Shown: positions 9,055-17,306 of the stretch, one piece after another | Layout of the letters: the number at the start of each line of letters is the position of its first letter | How positions within the stretch are numbered: position 1 is the first letter of the stretch | Assembly: GCF_030651625.1 (NCBI RefSeq) | Contig: NZ_JAUSCF010000012.1 | Location: forward strand, 1 to 64,000 | Direction: 5' to 3' | DNA length: 64,000 nt | From: Hydrogenophaga sp. | GTDB lineage: Bacteria > Pseudomonadota > Gammaproteobacteria > Burkholderiales > Burkholderiaceae_C | Position numbers and translations under genes: made by a program | The notes under the pieces: model-generated | What the model was told of the DNA's origin: nothing | What the model saw: the letters and a program-made list of their open reading frames with translations, nothing else | Database searches by the model: none

Positions 9055-9819
9055 ATGACCACCCCAACCGCCGCCCCCATCCCCGAGCGCTACCACGGCG
9101 TGTGGCAGCGCACCCTGCTCGAATCGCCCGAAGGCCGCGACACCACCACCTGGGTGCGCTGGCTGCAAACCGGCCTGTGGCACGGCGACCTGCGCGTGCC
9201 CGCTGAAGCCGACCGCAGCACGCCGCCTGGGCGCGCGCAACAACAAGGCTTCGCCGGCACCACCGCCATCACACGGCCCGACCCAGCGCTACCCGAAGTC
9301 TGCACCTGGCAACGCACCATCGACTTCCAGCCACCACGCAGCACACCAGATGCCGGCCACATGGTGTTCGAAACACCCGACCGCGTGATCGAGACCGGCA
9401 TCCACGGCACCTACCTGGAAGTGTGGGAGCGCCTGCCCGGCTCAATCGGGCAACGCATCGCGCTCGCGCGCCTGGGCCCCAACGGCGAACCCACCGCCGA
9501 GCGCCTGCTGGTGTGTGGCCGCTACCTCATGCACCTGTGCCCGCGCGACACACCATGGCCCGCCGACCTGGCGCCCGACGAAACGCTGGCCGACCTGATG
9601 CAGCGCCACCCGCACCAAGCCAGCGCCTTGCTCAACTTCACCATTGCTTTCGGCACGTGGATCGACGGCATGTGGACGGTGGAGCGCGCCACGCGGCCCG
9701 CGCTCGAAGGCCATGCCATGACCTTCACGCTCGAGCGCATAAGCAACACCGTCGTGAACGTGATGAGCAACGGCATGCCACCGCGCTGGCACGTGCTGGA
9801 GTGGCACGCACCCGACTGA
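9055..9819 (+). CDS. HRI1-like small domain protein (tentative)
   Basis: YHGVWQRTLLESPEGRDTTTWVRWLQTGLWHGDLRVP resembles the HRI1-type pattern from memory; family assignment uncertain. Confidence 0.55.
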   Translation: MTTPTAAPIPERYHGVWQRTLLESPEGRDTTTWVRWLQTGLWHGDLRVPAEADRSTPPGRAQQQGFAGTTAITRPDPALPEVCTWQRTIDFQPPRSTPDAGHMVFETPDRVIETGIHGTYLEVWERLPGSIGQRIALARLGPNGEPTAERLLVCGRYLMHLCPRDTPWPADLAPDETLADLMQRHPHQASALLNFTIAFGTWIDGMWTVERATRPALEGHAMTFTLERISNTVVNVMSNGMPPRWHVLEWHAPD

Positions 9820-9994
9820 AGCGCCGGCCACGCACCGTCGCCGTGCGCTGCCCGGCGCATGCACCGCGCTCGCCAGCGGGTGGGTCGGCTTCGTCCCTGC
9901 ACACACGCTTCCATGGCCTTTCCATGGGCATGCAACTTGCGCGGATGGTGATGCGTTCGACACCCGCCCACCCTCATTCACCAGGAGCTTCACC

Positions 9995-10834
9995 ATGACA
10001 CCCGCCACCCCTGCATTCAACCGCCGCGGCGTGCTCGCCGCCCTGCTGCTGCCACTCGCCCTGTGGGCCGGCACCGCGCAAGCAGCCAACCTCGACGAGA
10101 TCAAGAAGCGCGGCTATCTCATCGTTGTCACCGAAGACGATTTCAAGCCCTTTGAGTTCATCAAGGACGGCAAACCCACCGGGTTCAACCACGAGATGGT
10201 CGACGCACTTCGCAAATACGCGCCGTTCGAGATCCGCCAGGAAATCCTGCCGTGGCCCGGCATTCTGGCTGGTGTGGCGACGGGCAAGTACGACATCGCC
10301 ATCAGCGCCATCCTCATGACCAAGGAGCGCACGCAGTCGCTCGACTTCACCAGCCCGATCGCCGACGCCACACACTTCTATGTGAAGCGCAAGGACGACA
10401 GCAGCATCAAGTCCATCAAGGATCTCAACGGCAAGACCGTGGGCGTGCAGACCGGCAGCGCCTTCCTGAGCCGCCTGCCCGAGCTGCAAGCCATGCTGGC
10501 CAAGGACGGCGGCAAGATCGGCAAGGTCGTGGAATACGCGTCCTACCCCGAGGCTTACCAGGACCTCGCCCTGAAGCGCACCGACTACGTGATCAACACC
10601 GTCATCAACCTCAAGGCGCTGGTGGCCGAAAAGCCGGCCGTGTTCGAACTGGGCCAGGCGGTGTCGGGCAACTCGTACCCGGCGTGGGCGATGAAGAAGG
10701 GCAACACCGAGCTGCAGAAGTTCATGAACGACTTCATTGCCGCGCAGAAGGCCAACGGCGTGATGCCAGCCTTGCAGAAGAAGTGGTTCGGCGAATCCTT
10801 CAACCTGCCGGTGAGCTACACGCCCGAGCAGTGA
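9995..10834 (+). CDS. Polar amino-acid ABC transporter substrate-binding protein
   Basis: Signal peptide and KPFEFIKDGKPTGFNHEMVDAL (SBP_bac_3). Confidence 0.92.
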   Translation: MTPATPAFNRRGVLAALLLPLALWAGTAQAANLDEIKKRGYLIVVTEDDFKPFEFIKDGKPTGFNHEMVDALRKYAPFEIRQEILPWPGILAGVATGKYDIAISAILMTKERTQSLDFTSPIADATHFYVKRKDDSSIKSIKDLNGKTVGVQTGSAFLSRLPELQAMLAKDGGKIGKVVEYASYPEAYQDLALKRTDYVINTVINLKALVAEKPAVFELGQAVSGNSYPAWAMKKGNTELQKFMNDFIAAQKANGVMPALQKKWFGESFNLPVSYTPEQ

Positions 10835-10861
10835 ACGCCCTCCGGTTTTGGCGCCCGTCGC

Positions 10862-11509
10862 ATGAGCCATGCCGATGTTCTGACCATCTTCAACGGCGCG
10901 TGGACCACGCTGCTGCTGTCGGTCGCCGGCATCGCGCTGGGGCTGCCGCTCGGGCTGGGGCTGGCGCTGCTGCGCTGGGGCCAGGTGCCGATCTTCAATC
11001 AGGCGGTGGCGGTTTACGTGAGCCTGCTGCGCGCCACCCCATTGGTCACCCTGGTGCTGCTGCTGTTCTTCGCGCTGCCCAGTGCCGGCATTTCCATGGG
11101 GCCAATGACCGCCGGCCTGCTGGCCCTTACCCTGAACACAGCGGCCTTCAACTGCGAGGTGTGGCGCGCGGCACTCCTGGACTTGCCGAAAGACCAGCTC
11201 GAGGCTGCGCAGTCCGTCGGCATGGGGCGCGTGCTGCGCTTCCGCCGCATCGTGCTGCCGCAGATCGCACGCACCGCGCTGCCCGGCCTCATCAACGAGA
11301 TGTCGCTATTGATCAAGCTCACACCCGTGCTTGCCGTGGTGGGTGTGGTCGACATCACGCGCGCCGCCGTGCGCATCGGCGCGCAGACCTACGAGCCGCT
11401 GCCGCCGTTCCTGGTGGCCCTGGCAATCTACATTCCCATCGTGTTTGCGCTGGTGAGCGCGCAGCGCTGGGTCGAGCGCCGCCTGGTGCGGCGCGAGGCC
11501 GTCGCATGA
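10862..11509 (+). CDS. Amino-acid ABC transporter permease (His/Glu/Gln/Arg type)
   Basis: HisM-type TM pattern, SLLRATPLVTLVLLLFFALP. Confidence 0.92.
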   Translation: MSHADVLTIFNGAWTTLLLSVAGIALGLPLGLGLALLRWGQVPIFNQAVAVYVSLLRATPLVTLVLLLFFALPSAGISMGPMTAGLLALTLNTAAFNCEVWRAALLDLPKDQLEAAQSVGMGRVLRFRRIVLPQIARTALPGLINEMSLLIKLTPVLAVVGVVDITRAAVRIGAQTYEPLPPFLVALAIYIPIVFALVSAQRWVERRLVRREAVA

Positions 11510-12162
11510 TGAATGACTTCGCCATCGTGTGGTCCGAGCGCGGGCTGCTGCTCTCGGGCCTGGGCAACACGGTCATCCTGTCGCTGCTGGCCGCGCTGGT
11601 CGGTCTGCTTCTGGGCGCCCTGCTCTCCACGCTGCTGATGAGCCCGAAACCGTGGTTGTCCGCGCCGGCCAAGGTGTTTGTGGACGCCGCGCGCTGCACG
11701 CCCTTCCTGCTGTTCGCCTACATCGTCTACTACGGCCTGCCCTCGATCGGCCTGCAGTTCGACGCCTGGAGCGCCGGCCTGCTGGCGCTTACCGTGTACC
11801 ACTCAGCCTATATGGCAGAAATCCTGCGTGCGGCCTGGACGGCGCAGCCGCGCGCGCCCATCGAAGCCGGCTTGGCCTTCGGTTACAGCGGATTCGGCCT
11901 GTTCCGCCGCATCGTTCTGCCGCCGCTGGCGTTGTCGTCGGCGCCGGTGCTGGGCAACCAGGTGATCCAGATCATCAAGGACAGCGCCTTCCTCACCATC
12001 ATCACACTGCCCGAACTCACTCACGCGGTGAGCTCCATCCAGGCGCGCCACTTCATTCCGTTCGCCGCTTTCGTCACCGCCGTGCTGCTGTACTGGGCAC
12101 TCTGCCTGGTGGTGGAGGCCGGCGTCTCCGCCGTGGGTCGCATGGCAGAGGCGCGCCGCTGA
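11506..12162 (+). CDS. Amino-acid ABC transporter permease
   Basis: ATGA overlap with upstream gene; [22 protein letters not shown]. Confidence 0.92.
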   Translation: MMNDFAIVWSERGLLLSGLGNTVILSLLAALVGLLLGALLSTLLMSPKPWLSAPAKVFVDAARCTPFLLFAYIVYYGLPSIGLQFDAWSAGLLALTVYHSAYMAEILRAAWTAQPRAPIEAGLAFGYSGFGLFRRIVLPPLALSSAPVLGNQVIQIIKDSAFLTIITLPELTHAVSSIQARHFIPFAAFVTAVLLYWALCLVVEAGVSAVGRMAEARR

Positions 12163-12190
12163 GCCAGCCTGCCCAGGGACCTGCACAACC

Positions 12191-12973
12191 ATGCCCACGC
12201 GCGCCCCCCTGCTCAGTGTCATATCGATCAGCAAACGATTCGGCAGCCTGCGCGTGCTCGAAGACATTACTTTCACCGTGGCCCACGGCGAGACGGTGTG
12301 CCTGCTCGGCCCCTCGGGTTCGGGCAAGTCCACCCTGCTGCGCTGTATCAACTGGCTGGAGCGCCCGGACAGCGGCCGTGTGTTGCTCGACAACCAGCCC
12401 ATCGGCGTCACCTCGGGCGGGGTGGTGATGACCGACCGGCAGCTTGCGCTCGTGCGCACCCGCATCGGCATGGTGTTTCAGCAGTTCGCACTGTGGCCGC
12501 ACCTCACCGTACTGCAAAATGTGATGGAAGCGCCGCTGCACGTGCAGCGCCGGCCAAAAGACGAGGTGCGCGCCGATGCCGAGGCCTTGCTTCAGCGGGT
12601 GGGTCTGCTTGACAAGCGCGACATCTTTCCCGCCCGCCTGTCTGGCGGACAGAAGCAGCGCGTGGGCATTGCCCGCGCGCTGGCCATGAAGCCTGTGCTG
12701 TTGCTGTTCGACGAACCCACCAGCGAGCTCGACCCCGAACTGGTGGGCGAGGTGCTGGCGGTGATGCGCGACCTCGCCACCGAAGGCATGACCATGGTGG
12801 TAGTGACGCACGAGATGGCCTTCGCCCGCGAAGCGGCCCACCGCGTGATCCTGATGGACCGGGGCGTGGTGGTGGAGACCGGCGCACCCGAACAGTTCTT
12901 TTCAGCGCCGAGCACCGAGCGTGGGCGGCAGTTCCTTCGGCGCTATGCCGACGGCCGAGCAGCCATTGGCTGA
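12191..12973 (+). CDS. Amino-acid ABC transporter ATP-binding protein
   Basis: Walker [18 protein letters not shown], Walker [13 protein letters not shown]. Confidence 0.95.
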   Translation: MPTRAPLLSVISISKRFGSLRVLEDITFTVAHGETVCLLGPSGSGKSTLLRCINWLERPDSGRVLLDNQPIGVTSGGVVMTDRQLALVRTRIGMVFQQFALWPHLTVLQNVMEAPLHVQRRPKDEVRADAEALLQRVGLLDKRDIFPARLSGGQKQRVGIARALAMKPVLLLFDEPTSELDPELVGEVLAVMRDLATEGMTMVVVTHEMAFAREAAHRVILMDRGVVVETGAPEQFFSAPSTERGRQFLRRYADGRAAIG

Positions 12974-13111
12974 TGCCTGACCCGGCGCCGGCCTGGCCCA
13001 CTCGGACGCATTTACTTGACCTGCGTCAATCCCGCGGCAATGACCACGCGCGGGCCGGAACCATCGGCCCTGAAACGATGCCCAACAGGCACCACAACCT
13101 CTGGAGCCCCC

Positions 13112-13429
13112 ATGAAACCCTTTCACACCATTCTGGCGCTGTCCGCCGCCGCCCTGTTGACAGCCTGCGCGGGCCCTGGCCCGGCGGCCAACGTGGAAGG
13201 TCACGCTGCTCACCAGGCTGCCGGAACTTCGCCAGTAGGCGCGCCACATGCCATGCACAGGCGCATGCAACACACGCCAGCAATGCAGGCCATGCACGAG
13301 AAGATGATGAGCGCCCAGACTCAGGCGGAGCGGCAGGCACTGAGGGCCGAGCACATGAAGTCCATGCATGAGGGTATGGACCCCGCGAAGTGCATGCAGG
13401 GGCATGGGATGCACCGCAAGGGCGGATGA
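13112..13429 (+). CDS. Small Met/His-rich lipoprotein
   Basis: Signal peptide with lipobox LLTAC; C-terminal half rich in Met and His (MHRRMQHTPAMQAMHEKMMS...MKSMHEGMDPAKCMQGHGMHRKGG). Confidence 0.7.
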   Translation: MKPFHTILALSAAALLTACAGPGPAANVEGHAAHQAAGTSPVGAPHAMHRRMQHTPAMQAMHEKMMSAQTQAERQALRAEHMKSMHEGMDPAKCMQGHGMHRKGG

Positions 13430-13555
13430 TTGATCTACTGCACAGCAACCCAGATCTCAAATGCAACCTGCTGCATGTGGACAGACGGTGTGGCGAAGGG
13501 ACCTGGCTCATTTGCGTCACTCACCACTTCAATCCTTCTGCGAGCAAATGCATAC

Positions 13556-13570
13556 TGGCACCATACTTGC
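13556..13570 (+). promoter_or_regulatory. Sigma-54 (RpoN) -24/-12 promoter upstream of riboswitch 2
   Basis: cTGGCACcatacTTGCtt, exact TGGCAC-N5-TTGC. Confidence 0.75.
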
Positions 13571-13624
13571 TTGTTTTAAACCAAGAGAGGCGCTGTGCCC
13601 AGCACACCGCCAGCCTTGAAGACC

Positions 13625-13735
13625 GCTAGGGTTCCGGGCTCAGATCACTGCTTCAACGTAGCCATCTGAGCCGTCTGGTCCGAGAGCAGTCGGCCACGAT
13701 CGTGTGGTTCCACGGAGGGACAAAAGCCCGGGAGA
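13625..13735 (+). ncRNA. Guanidine-I (ykkC-yxkD) riboswitch, copy 2
   Basis: CTAGGGTTCCGG ... GTCTGGTCCGAGAG ... CCACGGAGGGACAAAAGCCCGGGAGA; extra 9-bp arm GGCTCAGAT/ATCTGAGCC. Confidence 0.94.
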
Positions 13736-13793
13736 CGCTTGCGCTGCAAAGCACATGCCTCTCCGTGTTTTGTCCCCCGTTCAGGAGCCCCGC

Positions 13794-14660
13794 ATGTCTT
13801 CTCAGACCCACCCCACCGTTGCCGTGCGCCCCAGCGCGGCACCGCCTGCGCGAGCGGTGCCCCGGAGGCGTTCCAACCTCTGGACGGTGCGTGCGCCCAT
13901 TGCGCGGCGCACCTATTGGGTGCTTGCCCTGGTGGGGCTGTTCACCCCTTTGGTGCTCTGGACCATGCTGGCCGCCTGGGGCGGGCTGGACCCCACCTTC
14001 CTGCCGGCGCCGCTACAGGTACTGAACAAGACCTGGACCTGGATCACTGAAACTGGCCTGATGGAAGACATGGGCATCAGCATCTACCGGGTGGTGGCAG
14101 GCTTTCTGCTCTCGGCCGTGATTGCCTTGCCCCTGGGTTTGATGATTGGTTCGTTTCGCGCGGTGCAGGCGCTGCTGGAACCGCTGACCGACTTCGTGCG
14201 CTACATGCCGGCGGTGGCGTTCATTCCGCTGGTGATGCTGTGGGTGGGCATTGGCGAGGGTTCAAAGATCGCCATCATCTTCATTGGCACCTTCTTTCAA
14301 ATGGTGCTCATGGTGGCCGAAGACGTGCGCCGGGTGCCGGCCGCGCAGGTGGAAGCCGCACAGACCATGGGCGCGAGCCGCAGCGAGCTGGTGGAGAAGG
14401 TGATCTTCCCCAGCGCCAAGCCGGCCTTGCTGGACACCCTGCGCATCACCATGGGCTGGGCCTGGACCTACCTGGTGGTGGCCGAGCTGGTGGCCGCGAA
14501 TTCGGGCCTGGGCTACGCCATCCTGCGGGCGCAGCGCTTCCTGCAGACCGACACCATCTTCGCGGGAATCATCGTCATCGGCCTCATCGGGTTGATCACG
14601 GACCAGTTGTTCCGCCTCGCGCACCGCCGCGCCTTCCCATGGCTTTATCTGAAGGGCTGA
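13794..14660 (+). CDS. NitT/TauT-type ABC transporter permease (putative guanidine transporter)
   Basis: SsuC/TauC-like permease motif EAAQTMGASRSELVEKVIFPSAKPALLDTLRI. Confidence 0.92.
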   Translation: MSSQTHPTVAVRPSAAPPARAVPRRRSNLWTVRAPIARRTYWVLALVGLFTPLVLWTMLAAWGGLDPTFLPAPLQVLNKTWTWITETGLMEDMGISIYRVVAGFLLSAVIALPLGLMIGSFRAVQALLEPLTDFVRYMPAVAFIPLVMLWVGIGEGSKIAIIFIGTFFQMVLMVAEDVRRVPAAQVEAAQTMGASRSELVEKVIFPSAKPALLDTLRITMGWAWTYLVVAELVAANSGLGYAILRAQRFLQTDTIFAGIIVIGLIGLITDQLFRLAHRRAFPWLYLKG

Positions 14661-14665
14661 ACACC

Positions 14666-15526
14666 ATGAGCACCAACCCCATGCCCCGCCCGCCGATCGC
14701 GCTGCCCAAGATCGAGATCCGCGACGTCTGCAAGCACTTCGATGGCGCGCCGATCAACGCACTCGAAGGCATCAACCTCAACATCTGCGAAAACGAATTC
14801 GTCACCTTCGTGGGTGCATCGGGCTGCGGCAAGTCCACGCTGCTGCGCACCATTGGCGGGCTGGAGGTGCAGACCTCGGGCGAACTGCTGGTGGACGGCC
14901 AGGCCGTCACCGGCCCGGGCATCGACCGCGCCATGGTGTTCCAGCACTACAGCCTGTACCCGTGGATGCGGGTGAGCGAAAACATCAAGTTCTGTCGCCA
15001 GCTTGCGGCCCACACCGAAGGCCGCACCTCGGCCGACGTGGAAGCCGCCGAAGGCCGGGCCGATGCACTGCTGCGCCTGATGGGCCTGGAGCCGGTTGCG
15101 CGCTCGTGGCCGAACCAGCTTTCAGGCGGCATGCAGCAGCGCGTGGCCATCGCACGCGCGCTCATGGGCCGCCCCGACATCGTGCTCATGGACGAGCCCT
15201 TTGGCGCACTGGACGCACAGACCCGCGAGGTGATGCACGACCTGATCCGCTACGTGCACAAGCTGGAAAAGTCGACCATCGTGTTCGTCACGCACGACGT
15301 GGAAGAGGCACTGTACCTGGGCGGCCGCGTGGTGCTCATGGCACCGCGCCCGGGGCGCATCGACACCGTCTACGACGTGCCCTTTGGCGATCAGCGCCAG
15401 CAAGACCTGAAACACGCGCCCGAGTTCGTGCGCTTGAAGCGCGACATCCTCGATCGCATCCGCGAAACATCGGGCATGAAGACCGACCTGGAACAGCTTC
15501 AGCGCATGACCGGCGCCATCGTCTGA
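14666..15526 (+). CDS. NitT/TauT-type ABC transporter ATP-binding protein
   Basis: [35 protein letters not shown]. Confidence 0.95.
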   Translation: MSTNPMPRPPIALPKIEIRDVCKHFDGAPINALEGINLNICENEFVTFVGASGCGKSTLLRTIGGLEVQTSGELLVDGQAVTGPGIDRAMVFQHYSLYPWMRVSENIKFCRQLAAHTEGRTSADVEAAEGRADALLRLMGLEPVARSWPNQLSGGMQQRVAIARALMGRPDIVLMDEPFGALDAQTREVMHDLIRYVHKLEKSTIVFVTHDVEEALYLGGRVVLMAPRPGRIDTVYDVPFGDQRQQDLKHAPEFVRLKRDILDRIRETSGMKTDLEQLQRMTGAIV

Positions 15527-15545
15527 AATTTAGGAAGACCCACAC

Positions 15546-16385
15546 ATGACCCCCCACGACACCACCCTCAACGACCCGCTCACCGAGGTACCGCCCAACC
15601 CACCACAGGCCTCACCCGTGGACGCCCCGGCCTTGTGGCAACGCTTCCCCGCCGCATCGCTTGAAGGCGTGGACGAAGCCCGCGCCATGTGGAGTGAAGT
15701 GGTGCCCGGTGGCAGCCACTGGAGCTGGCGCATGCCACGCGGCAGTGCCATGCGCTTCGTCGCCCTGGAGGCCGGCGCCAACGTGAGCCTGGTGCTTTAC
15801 AGCGCGCTGGAAAAACTGGAACGCTACAACATGCCCGACAGCCTGAAGGCGCAGCATACCGCGCACTACACGCGCGGCCATGTGCTCATGAGCGACATGG
15901 GCCGCAGCATGGCCAGCTTCACAGCCGACAGCCTTGGATGGCACGACCCCCTGGGCGCCCTGCTCGACAACGAGCTGATGCAGCAGAAATACGGCGAGAA
16001 GCGCTATGAGGCGAACCGCAACGCCATGCACCGTTCGGGCAGGGATGGTCTGCTGATCGAGATCGGCAAGCACGGCCTGAGCAAGCGCGACCTGATCGCG
16101 CCGGTGAACCTGTTCAGCAAGGTGGGCGTGGACGTGCAAGGCCGCTTTGCCTTTGCGCCCAACCACGCCAGGGCCGGTGACTTCGTGGAGCTGCGTTTCG
16201 ACATGGACGTGATCGTGGCCATCAGCACCGCGCCCCATGGGCTGGACACCGCGCCCGCCTACAGCCCAAAGAAAGTGGGCCTGCTGGCCTGGCGCTGCGG
16301 CACCGCACCGGCGAATGACGTGTGCCGCGCCTTCCGCCCGGAAAACGCGCGCGCCCTGCACAACACCGACATGCTGTATGCGTGA
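15546..16385 (+). CDS. Urea carboxylase-associated family protein 1 (DUF1989; candidate carboxyguanidine deiminase subunit)
   Basis: DUF1989-like sequence in the conserved position before the carboxylase; GSHWSWRMPRGSAMRFVALEAGANVSLVLYSA. Confidence 0.88.
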   Translation: MTPHDTTLNDPLTEVPPNPPQASPVDAPALWQRFPAASLEGVDEARAMWSEVVPGGSHWSWRMPRGSAMRFVALEAGANVSLVLYSALEKLERYNMPDSLKAQHTAHYTRGHVLMSDMGRSMASFTADSLGWHDPLGALLDNELMQQKYGEKRYEANRNAMHRSGRDGLLIEIGKHGLSKRDLIAPVNLFSKVGVDVQGRFAFAPNHARAGDFVELRFDMDVIVAISTAPHGLDTAPAYSPKKVGLLAWRCGTAPANDVCRAFRPENARALHNTDMLYA

Positions 16386-16500
16386 CACCCCCCTGCGCCG
16401 CTTCGCGTCTTCCCCCCTCCCTGGCGCCTTCGGCTTGGAGGGGGGACCGCACCTGCAGCCGGCAAAGCCGGTTCTGCGGTGCGTCTGGACGAGTCCCCGC
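16386..16500 (+). repeat. 3'-of-stop intergenic repeat family, copy B
   Basis: CACCCCCCTGCGCCGCTTCGCGTC...GGAGGGGGGACCGCACCTGCAGCCGGCAAAGCCGGTTCTGCGGTGCGTCTGG starts immediately after the stop codon. Confidence 0.75.
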
Positions 16501-16545
16501 TGACCACCCAGCTGAATTGAGAACCCGAGTCTGGAGATCTGCAAC

Positions 16546-17214
16546 ATGCAAGCCACCACCGCCACCGACATCCGCATTCTGGAGAGCCAGCTGGACCCGG
16601 CCCACGCCGTGAGGAACCAGCGCCACCCCGCGGGCGAGCCCATCCTGTTTGAAGTGAAGCGCGGGCAGACGCTGCGCATCGTCGACCTTGAAGGCAACCA
16701 GGCCGCCGACGTGCTGTTCTACAACCGGCACGACCCGGCCGAACACTACAGCGCCACCGACACCATGCAGCGCCAGGGCGGCATCTACCTCACCACGGGT
16801 TCCGTCATCCGCAGCAACGACGGCAACGCCATGCTCACCATCGTGGCCGACACCTGTGGCCGGCACGACACGCTGGGTGGTGCCTGCGCAGCCGAAAGCA
16901 ACACCGTGCGCTACGCGCTGCAAAAGAAATTCATGCACAGCTGCCGCGACAACTACCTCATTGCCCTGCAACACGCCGACGTGGGCCTGGGCAAGCGCGA
17001 CCTGGTACCCAACATCAACTTCTTCATGAACGTGCCGGTCACAGCCGATGGTGCGCTGAGTTTTGAGGATGGCGTGTCCGGCCCGGGCAAGTATGTGGAG
17101 ATGCGCGCGGAGATGGATGTGTGGGTGCTCATCAGCAACTGCCCGCAGTTGAACAACCCGTGCAACGCCTACAACCCGACGCCGATTCAGTTGCTGGTCT
17201 GGAATCCCGTCTGA
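16546..17214 (+). CDS. Urea carboxylase-associated family protein 2 (DUF1989; candidate carboxyguanidine deiminase subunit)
   Basis: [39 protein letters not shown]; second DUF1989 gene in tandem. Confidence 0.88.
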   Translation: MQATTATDIRILESQLDPAHAVRNQRHPAGEPILFEVKRGQTLRIVDLEGNQAADVLFYNRHDPAEHYSATDTMQRQGGIYLTTGSVIRSNDGNAMLTIVADTCGRHDTLGGACAAESNTVRYALQKKFMHSCRDNYLIALQHADVGLGKRDLVPNINFFMNVPVTADGALSFEDGVSGPGKYVEMRAEMDVWVLISNCPQLNNPCNAYNPTPIQLLVWNPV

Positions 17215-17231
17215 ACGATCTTGTGTGAACC

Positions 17232-17288
17232 GCTGCTGCGGGACGACCCGCAGCAGCACAACCCTTTCGCAGGACGGCCTGCCTTTTT
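17232..17288 (+). promoter_or_regulatory. Tandem intercistronic hairpins (possible attenuator)
   Basis: GCTGCTGCGGG-ACGA-CCCGCAGCAGC (11 bp perfect), then GCAGG-ACGG-CCTGC followed by CTTTTTCG. Confidence 0.6.
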
Positions 17289-17306
17289 CGTTCCGAGGTT
17301 CACCTC

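Noticed and set aside
10252-12162. 636-aa ORF that seems to fuse a leader to the second amino-acid ABC permease
   Set aside because: The 5' part is an out-of-frame reading of the SBP and first permease; the real start is ATG 11506.
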